A stretch of 64,000 nucleotides of DNA from an uncultured Alistipes sp. (GTDB lineage Bacteria > Bacteroidota > Bacteroidia > Bacteroidales > Rikenellaceae). Shown piece by piece: positions 15,848-23,642 of this stretch. Position 1 is the first letter of the stretch; every line of letters begins with the position of its first letter. The DNA lies in the NCBI RefSeq assembly GCF_949296715.1, contig NZ_CASFQD010000002.1, positions 5,448 through 69,447 on the forward strand, read 5' to 3'. The position numbers and the translations under genes are program-made. The notes under the pieces were generated by a model. It did not search any database and was not told the origin of the DNA. It saw only the letters and a program-made list of their open reading frames with translations.

Positions 15848-16609
15848 TCAGTAGATGAAAGGGATGATGCGCTTGCGCCCGAGGCGTGTGAACTCCTCGC
15901 CGAACTCCTCGGCATAGCGGCGGCGCAGCGATGCGGCGCGCGGCGCAAGGTTGGCGAAGGTCCACCAGGCGAAGACCGCCCCGGCCCACGACCACGACGC
16001 GATGGCGAAGCCCACCCATTCGAGCAGCTCGCCGAAGTAGTTGGCCGAGGAGACGTAGCGGAACATGCCGCCGCGCGGGATGTAGTGGCGCGTGTCGCCC
16101 GGTTTGCGCAGGTGGCGGATGATGTAGTCCGAGTGGAGGTTGATGGCCATGCCCGTGAGGAAGACGATGCCGCCGATCCAGATGTACGGACGCGCGAACC
16201 AGCCGTCGTAGTAGCCGGCGGGCGAGACGTAGAAGATCCAGCCGCCCTGCATCAGGGCGTTGAGCGTATTGAAGAGCATGCCCATGAGGACGATGCCGAG
16301 GGGCATCTTCGACTTGCCGCGCATGAGCAGCGGAAAGACGAACGAGCGCTGGAAGTAGTGCGCCTGGAAGAGGAGGAAGAGTGCCAGCGGCCCGGCTTCC
16401 CACATGCGGTCGGAGGCGGCCCACAGCACGCACATGAGGATGAAGACCGGGGATTCCATCAGTATCCAGCCGACCTTGTTCGGTACGGGGGGGCCGTAGC
16501 GGCGGTTGAACAGGTAGCCGTATCCGGCCTCCAGATAGTGCAGGGCGATGAAGACAGCCAGGGCGATGACGGCCATGACGATCAGGAAAATGTCGAAAGT
16601 CTCTCGCAT
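15848..16609 (-). CDS. steroid 5-alpha-reductase family (SRD5A-like) membrane protein
   Basis: A 253-residue polytopic membrane protein with about six to seven helices, the length of eukaryotic SRD5A enzymes. The C-terminal domain carries the family signature: YIPRGGMFRYVSSANYFGELLEWVGFA at about 180-206, with the conserved N-Y-x-G-E, then an amphipathic tail ending RRYAEEFGEEF and a K-R-I-I-P-F end. The family reduces the 4,5 double bond of 3-oxo-4-ene steroids with NADPH. The ATG at 16609 was chosen over a longer reading because it directly precedes the first helix. It is the first gene of the operon with OYE, SDR and HAD genes. Confidence 0.88.
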   Translation of the reverse strand: MRETFDIFLIVMAVIALAVFIALHYLEAGYGYLFNRRYGPPVPNKVGWILMESPVFILMCVLWAASDRMWEAGPLALFLLFQAHYFQRSFVFPLLMRGKSKMPLGIVLMGMLFNTLNALMQGGWIFYVSPAGYYDGWFARPYIWIGGIVFLTGMAINLHSDYIIRHLRKPGDTRHYIPRGGMFRYVSSANYFGELLEWVGFAIASWSWAGAVFAWWTFANLAPRAASLRRRYAEEFGEEFTRLGRKRIIPFIY

Positions 16610-16635
16610 GGGCGGTGCATGGTTGAAAAACGGCA

Positions 16636-16643
16636 TAAAGATA
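16636..16643 (-). promoter_or_regulatory. -7-like box (TATCTTTA, minus strand) of the steroid-reductase operon
   Basis: TAAAGATA reads TATCTTTA on the minus strand, one base off the consensus TATCTTTG, 26 nt before the 5-alpha-reductase start. A run of A (plus-strand 16624-16630) lies in the leader. Confidence 0.5.
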
Positions 16644-16743
16644 GGAAAAACTTTCGGAAGCCTGCGCTGCCCGCCGGGTGAAAAATTGTCTCGGAGGGCG
16701 CAACGGTTGTACTGTCGGTCGGAGCGTCGGGCGGTGCCGGCAT

Positions 16744-16775
16744 GAAAACAGCCTCCCGGTGTTGCGGAAGGCTGT
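16744..16775 (-). terminator. probable terminator of the glutamate decarboxylase gene
   Basis: A 7-bp stem ACAGCCT/AGGCTGT (16748-16754 with 16769-16775) with a GC-rich loop is followed on the minus strand by TTTTC. Confidence 0.55.
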
Positions 16776-16870
16776 CTTGATAAGTCGGTCCGGTGGGCGG
16801 CTCCGCTGCTGGGGCAGGGCCGGATGCGGCCGATACCGGGGCGGCTGCTCGCCGGATGCGGGGTGGCGCG

Positions 16871-18286
16871 TCAGTGGGTGTAGACCTTGCCCTTCTGCCT
16901 CTCCTGCCGTTCGTACTTGAGGCGCGAGGTGGTCGGGTAGGCCAGCTGCTCGAACTCGGCCACGGCGTTGCGGATGTCGCCCAGCAGCATGTCGGCCATG
17001 TCGCGCGACATGCCCTGCCGCGCCACGATGCGCATGACGACGACCTGCTCGATGTTTCTGGGCATCGTGTAGGCCGGGACCATCCAGCCGCTCTGTTGCA
17101 ACTTGGCCTGCAGGTCGAAGAGCGTCCACTTGGCCGTCTTGTCGTACTCGGGGTCCATCATCCAGATGAAGAGCGGGTTGACGACCTTCGGAGCGTAGTT
17201 TTTGAAGCACTTCATCTTGCCGATTTGTTCGTGGCAGTAGGCCGCCACGTCCATCGAGTTCTGCTGAATCTCCCTGTAGCCCTCGAATCCCAGCCGGATG
17301 AAGTTGTAGTACTGGCCCAGAATCTGCGCCGCCGGGCGCGAGAAGTTCAGCCCGACCTGCGTGATGCTGGCGCCGAGGTAGTTGACCGAGAAGGCCATCT
17401 CGTCGGGCAGGTACTTGCGCTCCTTCCAGACGACCCACCCCAGACCCGGGTAGACGAGGCCGAACTTGTGGCCCGAGGTCGAAATCGACAGCACCCACTT
17501 GAGGCGGAAGTCCCACTTGCAGCTCGGGTCGAGGAACGGCAGGATGAAGCCGCCCGATGCCGCGTCGACATGAATCGGGATTTCGTAGCCCGTCCGGCGG
17601 TTGTACTCGTCGAGCTGGCGGTCGAGCTCCTCGATGTCGTCGTTCAGGCCCGTCCACGTCACGCCGGCGATCGGCACGATGCAGATCGTGTTCTCGTCGC
17701 AGAGCGCGAGCGCCTGCTTCGCGTCGAGCGTCGTGCTGTCGAGCGTCAGGGGCACGGTGCGCAGCTCGATTTGCCAGAGCTGGCAGAACTTCTCCCACAC
17801 GACCTGATAGGCGGCGCTCATCACCAGGTTGGGCTTGTCGCAGGGCTTGCCCGCAGCCTTGCGGCGTGCGCGCCAGCGCAGCCATGCGGCCACGCCGCCC
17901 AGCATGCAGGCTTCGGACGAGCCGATGGCCGGGGCGCCGGCCTTCCACTCGGCCTTCTCGGGCGTGTTCCACAGGTTGGCCAGGATGTTGAGGCAGCGGC
18001 CGCACATCACGGCGACGCGCGGATACTCCGTCTCGTCGATGTAGTTGACGTTGATTGCTTCGTTCATCAGGCGCGTGGCGTAGTCGTCCATGTAGGTCGT
18101 CACGAACGTGGCCAGGTTCAGCCGCGGCTGTGTCTGCGGGTAGGTCTCGTCCTTGACGAGCTGGTAGGCCGCCTCGGGCGAGGTCTTGTCGTGGGGAATG
18201 AACTGCGTGGGTGCGGGCGAGCGCATCTCTTTCGAGCCGTAGATATCCGTGAGGGTATCCTCGGCGGGGTGTCGTTTCTCGAACAT
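16871..18286 (-). CDS. gadB: glutamate decarboxylase (PLP-dependent)
   Basis: A 471-residue group II decarboxylase turning glutamate into GABA and CO2 while consuming a proton, a known acid-resistance step. Visible hallmarks: PAIGSSEACMLGG (119-131) in the cofactor region, HVDAASGGF (239-247), and SISTSGHKFG with the Schiff-base Lys at about 274. The C-terminal tail ends with His, as in E. coli GadB, where that residue closes the active site at neutral pH. No GABA antiporter or glutaminase gene lies beside it. No TAnnTTTG box is visible upstream, so control may differ from its neighbours. Confidence 0.96.
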   Translation of the reverse strand: MFEKRHPAEDTLTDIYGSKEMRSPAPTQFIPHDKTSPEAAYQLVKDETYPQTQPRLNLATFVTTYMDDYATRLMNEAINVNYIDETEYPRVAVMCGRCLNILANLWNTPEKAEWKAGAPAIGSSEACMLGGVAAWLRWRARRKAAGKPCDKPNLVMSAAYQVVWEKFCQLWQIELRTVPLTLDSTTLDAKQALALCDENTICIVPIAGVTWTGLNDDIEELDRQLDEYNRRTGYEIPIHVDAASGGFILPFLDPSCKWDFRLKWVLSISTSGHKFGLVYPGLGWVVWKERKYLPDEMAFSVNYLGASITQVGLNFSRPAAQILGQYYNFIRLGFEGYREIQQNSMDVAAYCHEQIGKMKCFKNYAPKVVNPLFIWMMDPEYDKTAKWTLFDLQAKLQQSGWMVPAYTMPRNIEQVVVMRIVARQGMSRDMADMLLGDIRNAVAEFEQLAYPTTSRLKYERQERQKGKVYTH

Positions 18287-18593
18287 GGTGTTTAGTTTTA
18301 ATGGTTACCCCCTGCCGACTGCACGAACTGTGCCAGAGCACCTCGCACCCCTTCGTTGCGTCTTCACGTTCTTCCGTAGCCCCGTTCTCTGCGGTTTTCC
18401 CTCTCCCTGCTCTCCCGTTCCCTGCGTCGGGCTTCTGCGCGCCGCTCCTCCCCCGAATGGCCCTGTGCTGCCCCGCAGCCCGCTTTTTGGCCCCTGTCGG
18501 GTTCAGCCTGCTTTTTGGCCCCTGTCGGGTTCAGCCCGCTTCCCGCCTCATAAAAAAGTGCGGCGAAAATTTGCTTTTTTGAAAAACATGAAA
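18287..18593. other. intergenic stretch between divergent genes, pyrimidine-rich
   Basis: Between gadB and the SPFH gene no coding region is supported. The plus strand is C/T-rich from about 18340 to 18480 and then carries a 28-bp tandem repeat (listed separately). No gadB promoter of the TAnnTTTG class is visible. Confidence 0.5.
18478..18541. repeat. 28-bp tandem direct repeat, two copies plus 8-bp remnant
   Basis: The unit GCCYGCTTTTTGGCCCCTGT... occurs at 18478-18505 and 18506-18533 with a single C/T difference, then starts again at 18534-18541. It lies in the gadB-SPFH intergenic region. Confidence 0.9.
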
Positions 18594-18601
18594 TAGCTTT
18601 G
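18594..18601 (+). promoter_or_regulatory. -7 box (TAGCTTTG) of the SPFH operon, with TTTG about 20 nt upstream
   Basis: TAGCTTTG fits TAnnTTTG. A TTTG at about 18569-18572 fits the -33 element. The box is 27 nt before the SPFH ATG. Confidence 0.65.
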
Positions 18602-18628
18602 TGATATCAAAACAATATCACTTTGACT

Positions 18629-19588
18629 ATGGAAAACAAAAACTTTGTCTACAAGGGTTGGAGGACCAGCGGATTCCTCATGCTGGCGGTCGATCTGCTT
18701 CTGCTGGCGGGCTCCGTTGCCGGGATCGTATTCGGTGCCATGCGTCTCGATGCCGCGCTGCCGGGCGGCGGGTGGCTGCTCGCGGCCGGAATCGTCGGCG
18801 TGCTGTTGTCGCTGCTGCTGATGGGCGGCTTCATGCTGCTCGAACCCAACGAGGCGCGCGTGATGGTCTTCTTCGGCAACTACCGCGGCACCTTCTACGA
18901 GACGGGATACTGGTGGGTCAACCCCTTTATGTCGGCCAAGCCGATCTCGATGCGTGCCCGCAACCTGAATGTCGATCCGATCAAGGTCAACGACAAGACC
19001 GGCAACCCGATCCTGATCGGTCTGGTGCTCGTGTGGCGCATCAAGCGCGACGATATCTACAAGGCGGTCTTCGAGATCGACGCCGCCTCGGCGACGCCCG
19101 AGCAGGGGGTGAACGCCACGGAGCGCATGAACATCCTGCAGAACTTCGTCAACGTGCAGAGCGACGCGGCGCTGCGACAGGTCGCCGGCTGCTATGCCTA
19201 CGATGACAACGGCACCAGGCAGGAGACGCTGACGCTGCGCTCGAACAGCGAGGAGATCAACCAGCAGCTCGAGACGAAGCTCAACGAACGGCTGGCGATG
19301 GCCGGCATCGAGGTGATGGAGGCGCGGATCAACTACCTGGCCTATGCACCCGAAATCGCAGCCGTCATGCTGCGCCGCCAGCAGGCCGATGCCGTGATTG
19401 CGGCCCGCGAGAAGATCGTCGAGGGGGCCGTGTCGATGGTCCACATGGCACTCGAACGCCTCACGGACGAAGAGGTCGTCGAGCTGGACGAGGAGCGCAA
19501 GGCCGCGATGGTCTCGAACCTGCTCGTGGTGCTCTGTGCCGACGAAGCCGCGCAGCCCGTCGTCAACACCGGAACGCTTCACCACTGA
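18629..19588 (+). CDS. SPFH/band 7 domain membrane protein
   Basis: A 319-residue protein of the stomatin/prohibitin/flotillin superfamily. Two hydrophobic segments lie near the start (about 15-37 and 47-67); the SPFH domain follows from LLEPNEARVMVFFGNYRGT (about 69) through VWRIKRDD and ends in a helical, charged part with EARINYLAYAPEIAAVMLRRQQADA. SPFH proteins form large membrane rings. The ATG at 18629 was chosen over an upstream TTG. It is followed 6 nt later by an Arc-type gene, a linkage common for this SPFH subgroup; the pair probably works together, although the role is unknown. Confidence 0.9.
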   Translation: MENKNFVYKGWRTSGFLMLAVDLLLLAGSVAGIVFGAMRLDAALPGGGWLLAAGIVGVLLSLLLMGGFMLLEPNEARVMVFFGNYRGTFYETGYWWVNPFMSAKPISMRARNLNVDPIKVNDKTGNPILIGLVLVWRIKRDDIYKAVFEIDAASATPEQGVNATERMNILQNFVNVQSDAALRQVAGCYAYDDNGTRQETLTLRSNSEEINQQLETKLNERLAMAGIEVMEARINYLAYAPEIAAVMLRRQQADAVIAAREKIVEGAVSMVHMALERLTDEEVVELDEERKAAMVSNLLVVLCADEAAQPVVNTGTLHH

Positions 19589-19594
19589 TAACGG

Positions 19595-19798
19595 ATGGCC
19601 AAAGAGACCAATACCCGCAGTTTCGTCCTGCGCGTGGATGCGGCGACGATGGATGCCCTGGAGGCATGGGCCGAGGACGAGTTCCGCTCGATCAACGGCC
19701 AGCTTCAGTGGATCATCGCCGACGCCCTGCGGCGCAGCGGACGGCTCAAGCGCCCGCGTGCGGCGGCCGTGGCCGGAGCTTCCGACCCGGCCGGGTAG
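19595..19798 (+). CDS. Arc-type ribbon-helix-helix small protein
   Basis: A 67-residue protein. SFVLRVDAATMDALEAWAEDEF (about 8-29) gives the beta strand and first helix of a ribbon-helix-helix fold, and NGQLQWIIADALRRSG the second helix. The basic/Ala tail is disordered. Despite the DNA-binding-like fold, such proteins commonly follow SPFH genes in bacteria. A regulatory or antitoxin-like role is inferred only from the fold. Confidence 0.8.
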   Translation: MAKETNTRSFVLRVDAATMDALEAWAEDEFRSINGQLQWIIADALRRSGRLKRPRAAAVAGASDPAG

Positions 19799-19926
19799 AC
19801 CGCCGCGCCGTCGGAGGCCGATGCTCCCGCGCGTCCCGCGGGCGGAAAGGGAAAGTCGGGCCGTGCCGCCGCTGCGGAGGATGAGTCCGGCACGCGGGCA
19901 GCCATCGAACCAAAGAGCGAAGTGCA

Positions 19927-20229
19927 ATGAAACCGGAAAAGCAAATCGGCAAAGGTGGCACCGGCCGCCTCTTCACGGCCGACGCCATGCGGCCGCAGGA
20001 TGGGCATCCCGCGTGTGAATCCTCCAGGGAGCGGGCGCACGGTCGCCGGCGGTTGTCGGGCCTCGGCGGACGGCGCTGGCTGTGGGTCGCGTCCGCGGTA
20101 CTCTTCTCGGTGCTGCTCTGCTCCCTGCTCGGATGGATCGATCAGGGTGCCGCGCAGTCGCCCGTTCCGGGTGGCCTCGTTTCGGGGATTGCGGCCCTCG
20201 GCTGGACGGTTGGCCGCTGGGGCTGGTGA
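19927..20229 (+). CDS. small membrane protein sharing an N-terminal motif with the next gene
   Basis: A 100-residue protein of no recognised family. It begins KPEKQIGKGGTGRLFT, which closely matches KLKKQIGKWSVGQLFT at the start of the next gene, has a basic Arg-rich middle (35-50) and two hydrophobic segments (about 51-69 and 78-96). It lies 128 nt after the Arc-type gene and 41 nt before its relative. It could be a shortened paralogue. Confidence 0.6.
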   Translation: MKPEKQIGKGGTGRLFTADAMRPQDGHPACESSRERAHGRRRLSGLGGRRWLWVASAVLFSVLLCSLLGWIDQGAAQSPVPGGLVSGIAALGWTVGRWGW

Positions 20230-20270
20230 CTCCGCTGTACGGGCAATCGAAAATCGAACAGTAAAACAGG

Positions 20271-20870
20271 ATGAAACTGAAAAAACAGATAGGTAAATGG
20301 AGCGTCGGCCAGTTGTTCACGCCCGGCGGCGTGCTGCAGTGGGGCGGGCATCTCATGCAGAAGGCTGCGGAGGAGCGGGAGCGTGACCGCCGGCAGGTTC
20401 GGCGCCTGCGCGAGCGGATGCGGCTCTTTGTGCGGAGCCGGCTGTGGCTGGGGGTCGTGCCGGTGGCGGTTCTTTCGTTCGTCATCTTTTTCCTGCTCCG
20501 CCTGATCGACCTGCGGGCCATGCAGGCGCTCGGCTGGGGCGGCATCGCGGCCGGTGTTGCGGCCGCCTGCTGGGCGATCGGCATCTGGGCTTCGACGACC
20601 TCCGACGAAGAGGTCATGAAGCAGGCCGAGGAGGATGCCGTGTCGCGCTGGATCACCCGCACGGGGCGCCGCAGCCGTGTCGGACACCTGGTCATGAAGG
20701 CCCTCGGGATCGTCCTCGCGCTGGGGGCGCTGGCGCTGCTCGTCTCGCCGCAGATCGAGCAGCTCGTCTCGGAGCCGGGACAGGTCGTGCGGGCCCTGAC
20801 GGGCATCCTGCTGAAGGTGCAGGCGATCGTGCTGGTCTTCGTGCCCCTCTTCCTGACGCGCGGCCGGTAG
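20271..20870 (+). CDS. multispan membrane protein of the SPFH locus, unrecognised family
   Basis: A 199-residue protein. The N-terminal cytosolic part (1-55) starts with the K-x-x-KQIGK-x-x-x-G-x-LFT motif shared with the previous gene and continues as a charged Arg/Glu-rich helix. Four hydrophobic segments follow (about 60-80, 86-106, 143-162 and 176-195). It is the last gene before a strong terminator, so the SPFH, Arc and two membrane genes probably form one operon. Confidence 0.7.
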   Translation: MKLKKQIGKWSVGQLFTPGGVLQWGGHLMQKAAEERERDRRQVRRLRERMRLFVRSRLWLGVVPVAVLSFVIFFLLRLIDLRAMQALGWGGIAAGVAAACWAIGIWASTTSDEEVMKQAEEDAVSRWITRTGRRSRVGHLVMKALGIVLALGALALLVSPQIEQLVSEPGQVVRALTGILLKVQAIVLVFVPLFLTRGR

Positions 20871-20890
20871 CGCCGGTGCGGCCGGTGAAA

Positions 20891-20926
20891 GCATGAAAAA
20901 ACCGCCCTCGGGCGGTTTTTTCATGC
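20891..20926 (+). terminator. strong terminator of the SPFH operon (also reads on the minus strand)
   Basis: A 17-bp near-perfect palindrome (20891-20907 with 20910-20926) includes an A6/T6 pairing that supplies the U-run. Confidence 0.88.
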
Positions 20927-20965
20927 CCGGCGGCTTGCGGCGGGTGCGGATTGGGGAAAAGTGCG

Positions 20966-20973
20966 TATCTTTG
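20966..20973 (+). promoter_or_regulatory. -7 box (TATCTTTG) of the thioesterase gene
   Basis: A perfect box 20 nt before the ATG at 20994 excludes the upstream in-frame start at 20961. Confidence 0.75.
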
Positions 20974-20993
20974 GGCAGCAAAACACGCATGTT

Positions 20994-21374
20994 ATGTTGG
21001 AAAAAGGACTTTCAGCCCAGAGCCGCACGCAGGTGACGGCCGAAAATACGGCAGCCCGGATGGGATCGGGCGACATGGAGGTATTCGCCACACCCGCCCT
21101 GGTGGCGCTGCTCGAAAATGCGGCGATGAAGGCCGTGGCCCCGGCGTTGGCCGAAGGGCAGACGACCGTCGGCGCCGAGATGAACTGCACGCACATCAAG
21201 CCCTCGGGACTCGGTGCCGAGATCACGGCAACGGCCGTGCTGACCGCGGTCGAGGGGCGCAAGCTGACCTTCAACGTCGGGGCCCGCGACGAGGGGGGGC
21301 TCATCGGCGAGGGGGTGCACATCCGCTACGTTGTCGACCGCGAGCGCTTTATGGCCAAGGTCGGCGGCCGGTAG
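20994..21374 (+). CDS. hotdog-fold thioesterase, FlK-like
   Basis: A 126-residue single hotdog domain. The segment GSGDMEVFATPALVALLENAA (about 21-41) resembles the substrate-binding helix region of fluoroacetyl-CoA-thioesterase-like proteins, with a conserved Glu at its end, and TTVGAEMNCTHIKPSGLG (about 57-74) is the following strand and turn. It probably hydrolyses a small acyl-CoA; the substrate is unknown. It is monocistronic between two terminators. Confidence 0.85.
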   Translation: MLEKGLSAQSRTQVTAENTAARMGSGDMEVFATPALVALLENAAMKAVAPALAEGQTTVGAEMNCTHIKPSGLGAEITATAVLTAVEGRKLTFNVGARDEGGLIGEGVHIRYVVDRERFMAKVGGR

Positions 21375-21408
21375 GCGCTTCAGAGCGGCTCGCCCGAACC
21401 CCAACGAG

Positions 21409-21446
21409 AAAAGGGACCCCCGCATCGTGCGGAGGTCCTTTTTTTT
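21409..21446. terminator. bidirectional terminator between convergent thioesterase and nhaD genes
   Basis: A long stem (21409-21424 with 21428-21443, one mismatch and one G-T) has a TCG loop. T8 follows on the plus strand (21439-21446), and AAAA on the left provides a short U-run for the minus strand. Confidence 0.85.
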
Positions 21447-21464
21447 GCGCGCTGACGGATCGCG

Positions 21465-22826
21465 TCAGAGACCGATCAGGAGGTGTTCGAGCAGGATGAC
21501 CAGCATGCCGGCCAGGTATCCGGCCAGAGCCAGCCACGTGATGCGCTTCACATACCACGCGAAGGTGATATTCTCGAGCCCCATGGCCACGACGCCCGCC
21601 GCCGAACCGATGATGAGCAGGCTGCCGCCCACGCCGGCGCAGTAGGTCAGCAGGTGCCAGAAGAGTCCGTCGGCCACGAAGTTCTGCAGGTAGGCCGGAT
21701 CGACCGCTGCGGCCACCGTCGCCGGATCGGCCAGCGGGTACATGCCCATGCAGGCGGCGACGAGCGGCACGTTGTCGATGACCGACGAGAGGATGCCGAT
21801 CACGCCCGTGATGGTGAAGACCTCGTGCACCTCGCGGTCGAGCCAGTCGGCCACGTCGGTCAGCACACCGGCGCTCTGCAGGGCGGCGACCGACATCAGG
21901 ATGCCGAGGAAGAAGAGGATCGTCGGCATGTCGATATGCTTGAGAATCTTCGAGACGCGGTTCTGGATCGACTCCTCCATGTTGCGCTTCAGGTCGTAGA
22001 GGATCTCCGTGAGGGTCCACATCACGCCCAGCGCCACCATCATGCCCATGTAGGGCGGCAGGTGCGTCACGGACTTGAAGATCGGGACGAAGAGTAGGCT
22101 CAGAACGCCCGTTACGAGGATGAAGCGGCTCATGCGCGGCCCCACGCCGGCAGGCAGACCCACGGAGGCACCCTGTGCGGCGACCTGCGCGGCGATGCTT
22201 GCGGAGACGGGGGTTGCCGACGTGTCGGCGATGTAGCGCGTGGCGATGGCCGTGGGGATGACAACCGAGACCAGACACGGCAGGATCTGTGTGGCGATGA
22301 GTGCTCCGGCCGTGACGTTGCCGCGCATCCAGAGCATGATGGTCGTCACGTCGCCGATGGGCGACCAGGCGCCGCCGCTGTTGGCCGCGATGACGATCAC
22401 GCTGGCGAAGACCCAGCGCTCCTTGCTGTCGTCGATCAGCCGCCGCATGACCATGATCATGATGATCGTCGTGGTCATGTTGTCGAGCGCCGCCGACATG
22501 AAGAAGGTAATCAGGGAGAGCAGCCACAGCAGCTTGCGTTTGCGGCGCGTGGTGATGTGTTCGGTGATGACGTTGAAGCCTCCGTGCATGTCGATGAGCT
22601 CGACGATCGTCATGGCACCGATCAGGAAGATCAGAATCTCGCACGTGTCGCCCAGGTGGTCGATCAGTTCGTGCGCAATGTTGGTGTCGTGGCCCCAGAT
22701 GCTGAAGATCGTCCAGATGGCGCCGCACATCAGCAGGGCGATGGCCGCTTTGTTGATTTTTACCTTGTGCTCCAGTGCGATGAAGACGTAGCCCACCACG
22801 AAGAGCAGAATCATTGACAGAATCAT
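21465..22826 (-). CDS. nhaD: NhaD-type sodium:proton antiporter
   Basis: A 453-residue polytopic membrane protein of the ion-transporter superfamily. About eleven hydrophobic helices are visible. Polar helices typical of NhaD include SAALDNMTTTIIMIMVMR (about 103-120) and GILSSVIDNVPLVAACMGMY (about 347-366), each with an Asp-Asn pair within the membrane, likely the ion site. It exchanges internal Na+ for H+ and supports pH and sodium balance. It is transcribed alone from a TAATTTTG box. Confidence 0.93.
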   Translation of the reverse strand: MILSMILLFVVGYVFIALEHKVKINKAAIALLMCGAIWTIFSIWGHDTNIAHELIDHLGDTCEILIFLIGAMTIVELIDMHGGFNVITEHITTRRKRKLLWLLSLITFFMSAALDNMTTTIIMIMVMRRLIDDSKERWVFASVIVIAANSGGAWSPIGDVTTIMLWMRGNVTAGALIATQILPCLVSVVIPTAIATRYIADTSATPVSASIAAQVAAQGASVGLPAGVGPRMSRFILVTGVLSLLFVPIFKSVTHLPPYMGMMVALGVMWTLTEILYDLKRNMEESIQNRVSKILKHIDMPTILFFLGILMSVAALQSAGVLTDVADWLDREVHEVFTITGVIGILSSVIDNVPLVAACMGMYPLADPATVAAAVDPAYLQNFVADGLFWHLLTYCAGVGGSLLIIGSAAGVVAMGLENITFAWYVKRITWLALAGYLAGMLVILLEHLLIGL

Positions 22827-22902
22827 CTTGCAGAATTTTGATGTACCTTGTTCATTCCCCGACGGACGGCTCCGTGGAGGCTCTCCCGCCGGAGTGAACG
22901 CG

Positions 22903-22910
22903 CAAAATTA
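22903..22910 (-). promoter_or_regulatory. -7 box (TAATTTTG, minus strand) of nhaD
   Basis: CAAAATTA at 22903-22910 reads TAATTTTG on the minus strand; the leader would be about 70 nt. Confidence 0.6.
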
Positions 22911-22984
22911 CGAAAAAACCCGACACGGTTTTCTCCCCTTTCGGCATTTTTCGGGTGTGGAATTGCTTTTTGGATTTTTTTGCC

Positions 22985-22992
22985 TATCTTTG
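22985..22992 (+). promoter_or_regulatory. -7 box (TATCTTTG) of tRNA-Gln
   Basis: A perfect box ends 21 nt before the tRNA, with a T-rich -33 region (22968-22982). Confidence 0.75.
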
Positions 22993-23013
22993 TGGCGCTT
23001 TCGAGCAACTGTT

Positions 23014-23084
23014 TGAGCTGTGGTGTAATGGTAACACAGCAGATTTTGGTTCTGTCGTTCTGGGTTCGAATCCCGGCAGCTCAA
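23014..23084 (+). tRNA. tRNA-Gln (anticodon TTG)
   Basis: A 71-nt cloverleaf. The acceptor TGAGCTG pairs with CAGCTCA, followed by A73. The anticodon stem GCAGA/TCTGT holds the loop TTTTGGT with anticodon TTG. The T arm has GGGTTCGAATCCC. CCA is not encoded. Confidence 0.95.
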
Positions 23085-23146
23085 CACGAAAGGAGAGGTC
23101 TCGCATGCGGAACTTCTCCTTTTGCGTATGTGCGGATGCCCGGGGG

Positions 23147-23398
23147 TCACCGCATCTTGCGGTGCGAGAGCAGGGCGGCGATCCACAGCAGCACGATCGA
23201 CCCGATGACGGCCGTCACGAGGCTGCCCAGCGTGCCCACGGGCACCAGCCCGATGAGCGAGAAGAGCCAGCCGCCCAGCACGCCGCCCACCAGTCCGACG
23301 AGCAGGTTGACCAGCAGCCCCGAACTGCCGCCCTTGACGATGAGGTTGGCGATCCATCCGGCCGCCAGCCCCAGAAGCAGATACCACAGAAAGTACAT
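23147..23398 (-). CDS. GlsB/YeaQ/YmgE family small membrane protein
   Basis: An 83-residue Gly-rich membrane protein with three hydrophobic segments. The GLAAGWIANLIVKG start and GLVGGVLGGWLFSLIGL middle are diagnostic of the transglycosylase-associated/YeaQ family. It is usually stress-induced, and its function is unknown. It is monocistronic, between tRNA-Gln and a glycosidase gene. Confidence 0.93.
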   Translation of the reverse strand: MYFLWYLLLGLAAGWIANLIVKGGSSGLLVNLLVGLVGGVLGGWLFSLIGLVPVGTLGSLVTAVIGSIVLLWIAALLSHRKMR

Positions 23399-23604
23399 AG
23401 TCTACGGATTTTGTTGGTTACGCGGGCATCCGCTGCAAAATCCGTTCCCGAACCGTACCGGCAGGGCTGTCGCCCGCACCCGGCCTTCCGTGCGGACCCC
23501 GAGACGGCGGATTGCTCCGCGCGGGCCGGTCCGAAGGGAGGGTGCGGCACGTCCGAAGGGGCTGCGGCGGGAACTTTTTATTTGCGGGAGTTTTGGAAAA
23601 TGGT

Positions 23605-23612
23605 TAGTTTTG
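23605..23612 (+). promoter_or_regulatory. -7 box (TAGTTTTG) of the glycosidase gene, with TTTG at 23581-23584
   Basis: TAGTTTTG fits TAnnTTTG, and the TTTG 20 nt upstream fits the -33 element. The box lies 30 nt before the ATG. Confidence 0.65.
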
Positions 23613-23642
23613 TGTCCGTATCGAACAATAGCTCCCGACACC

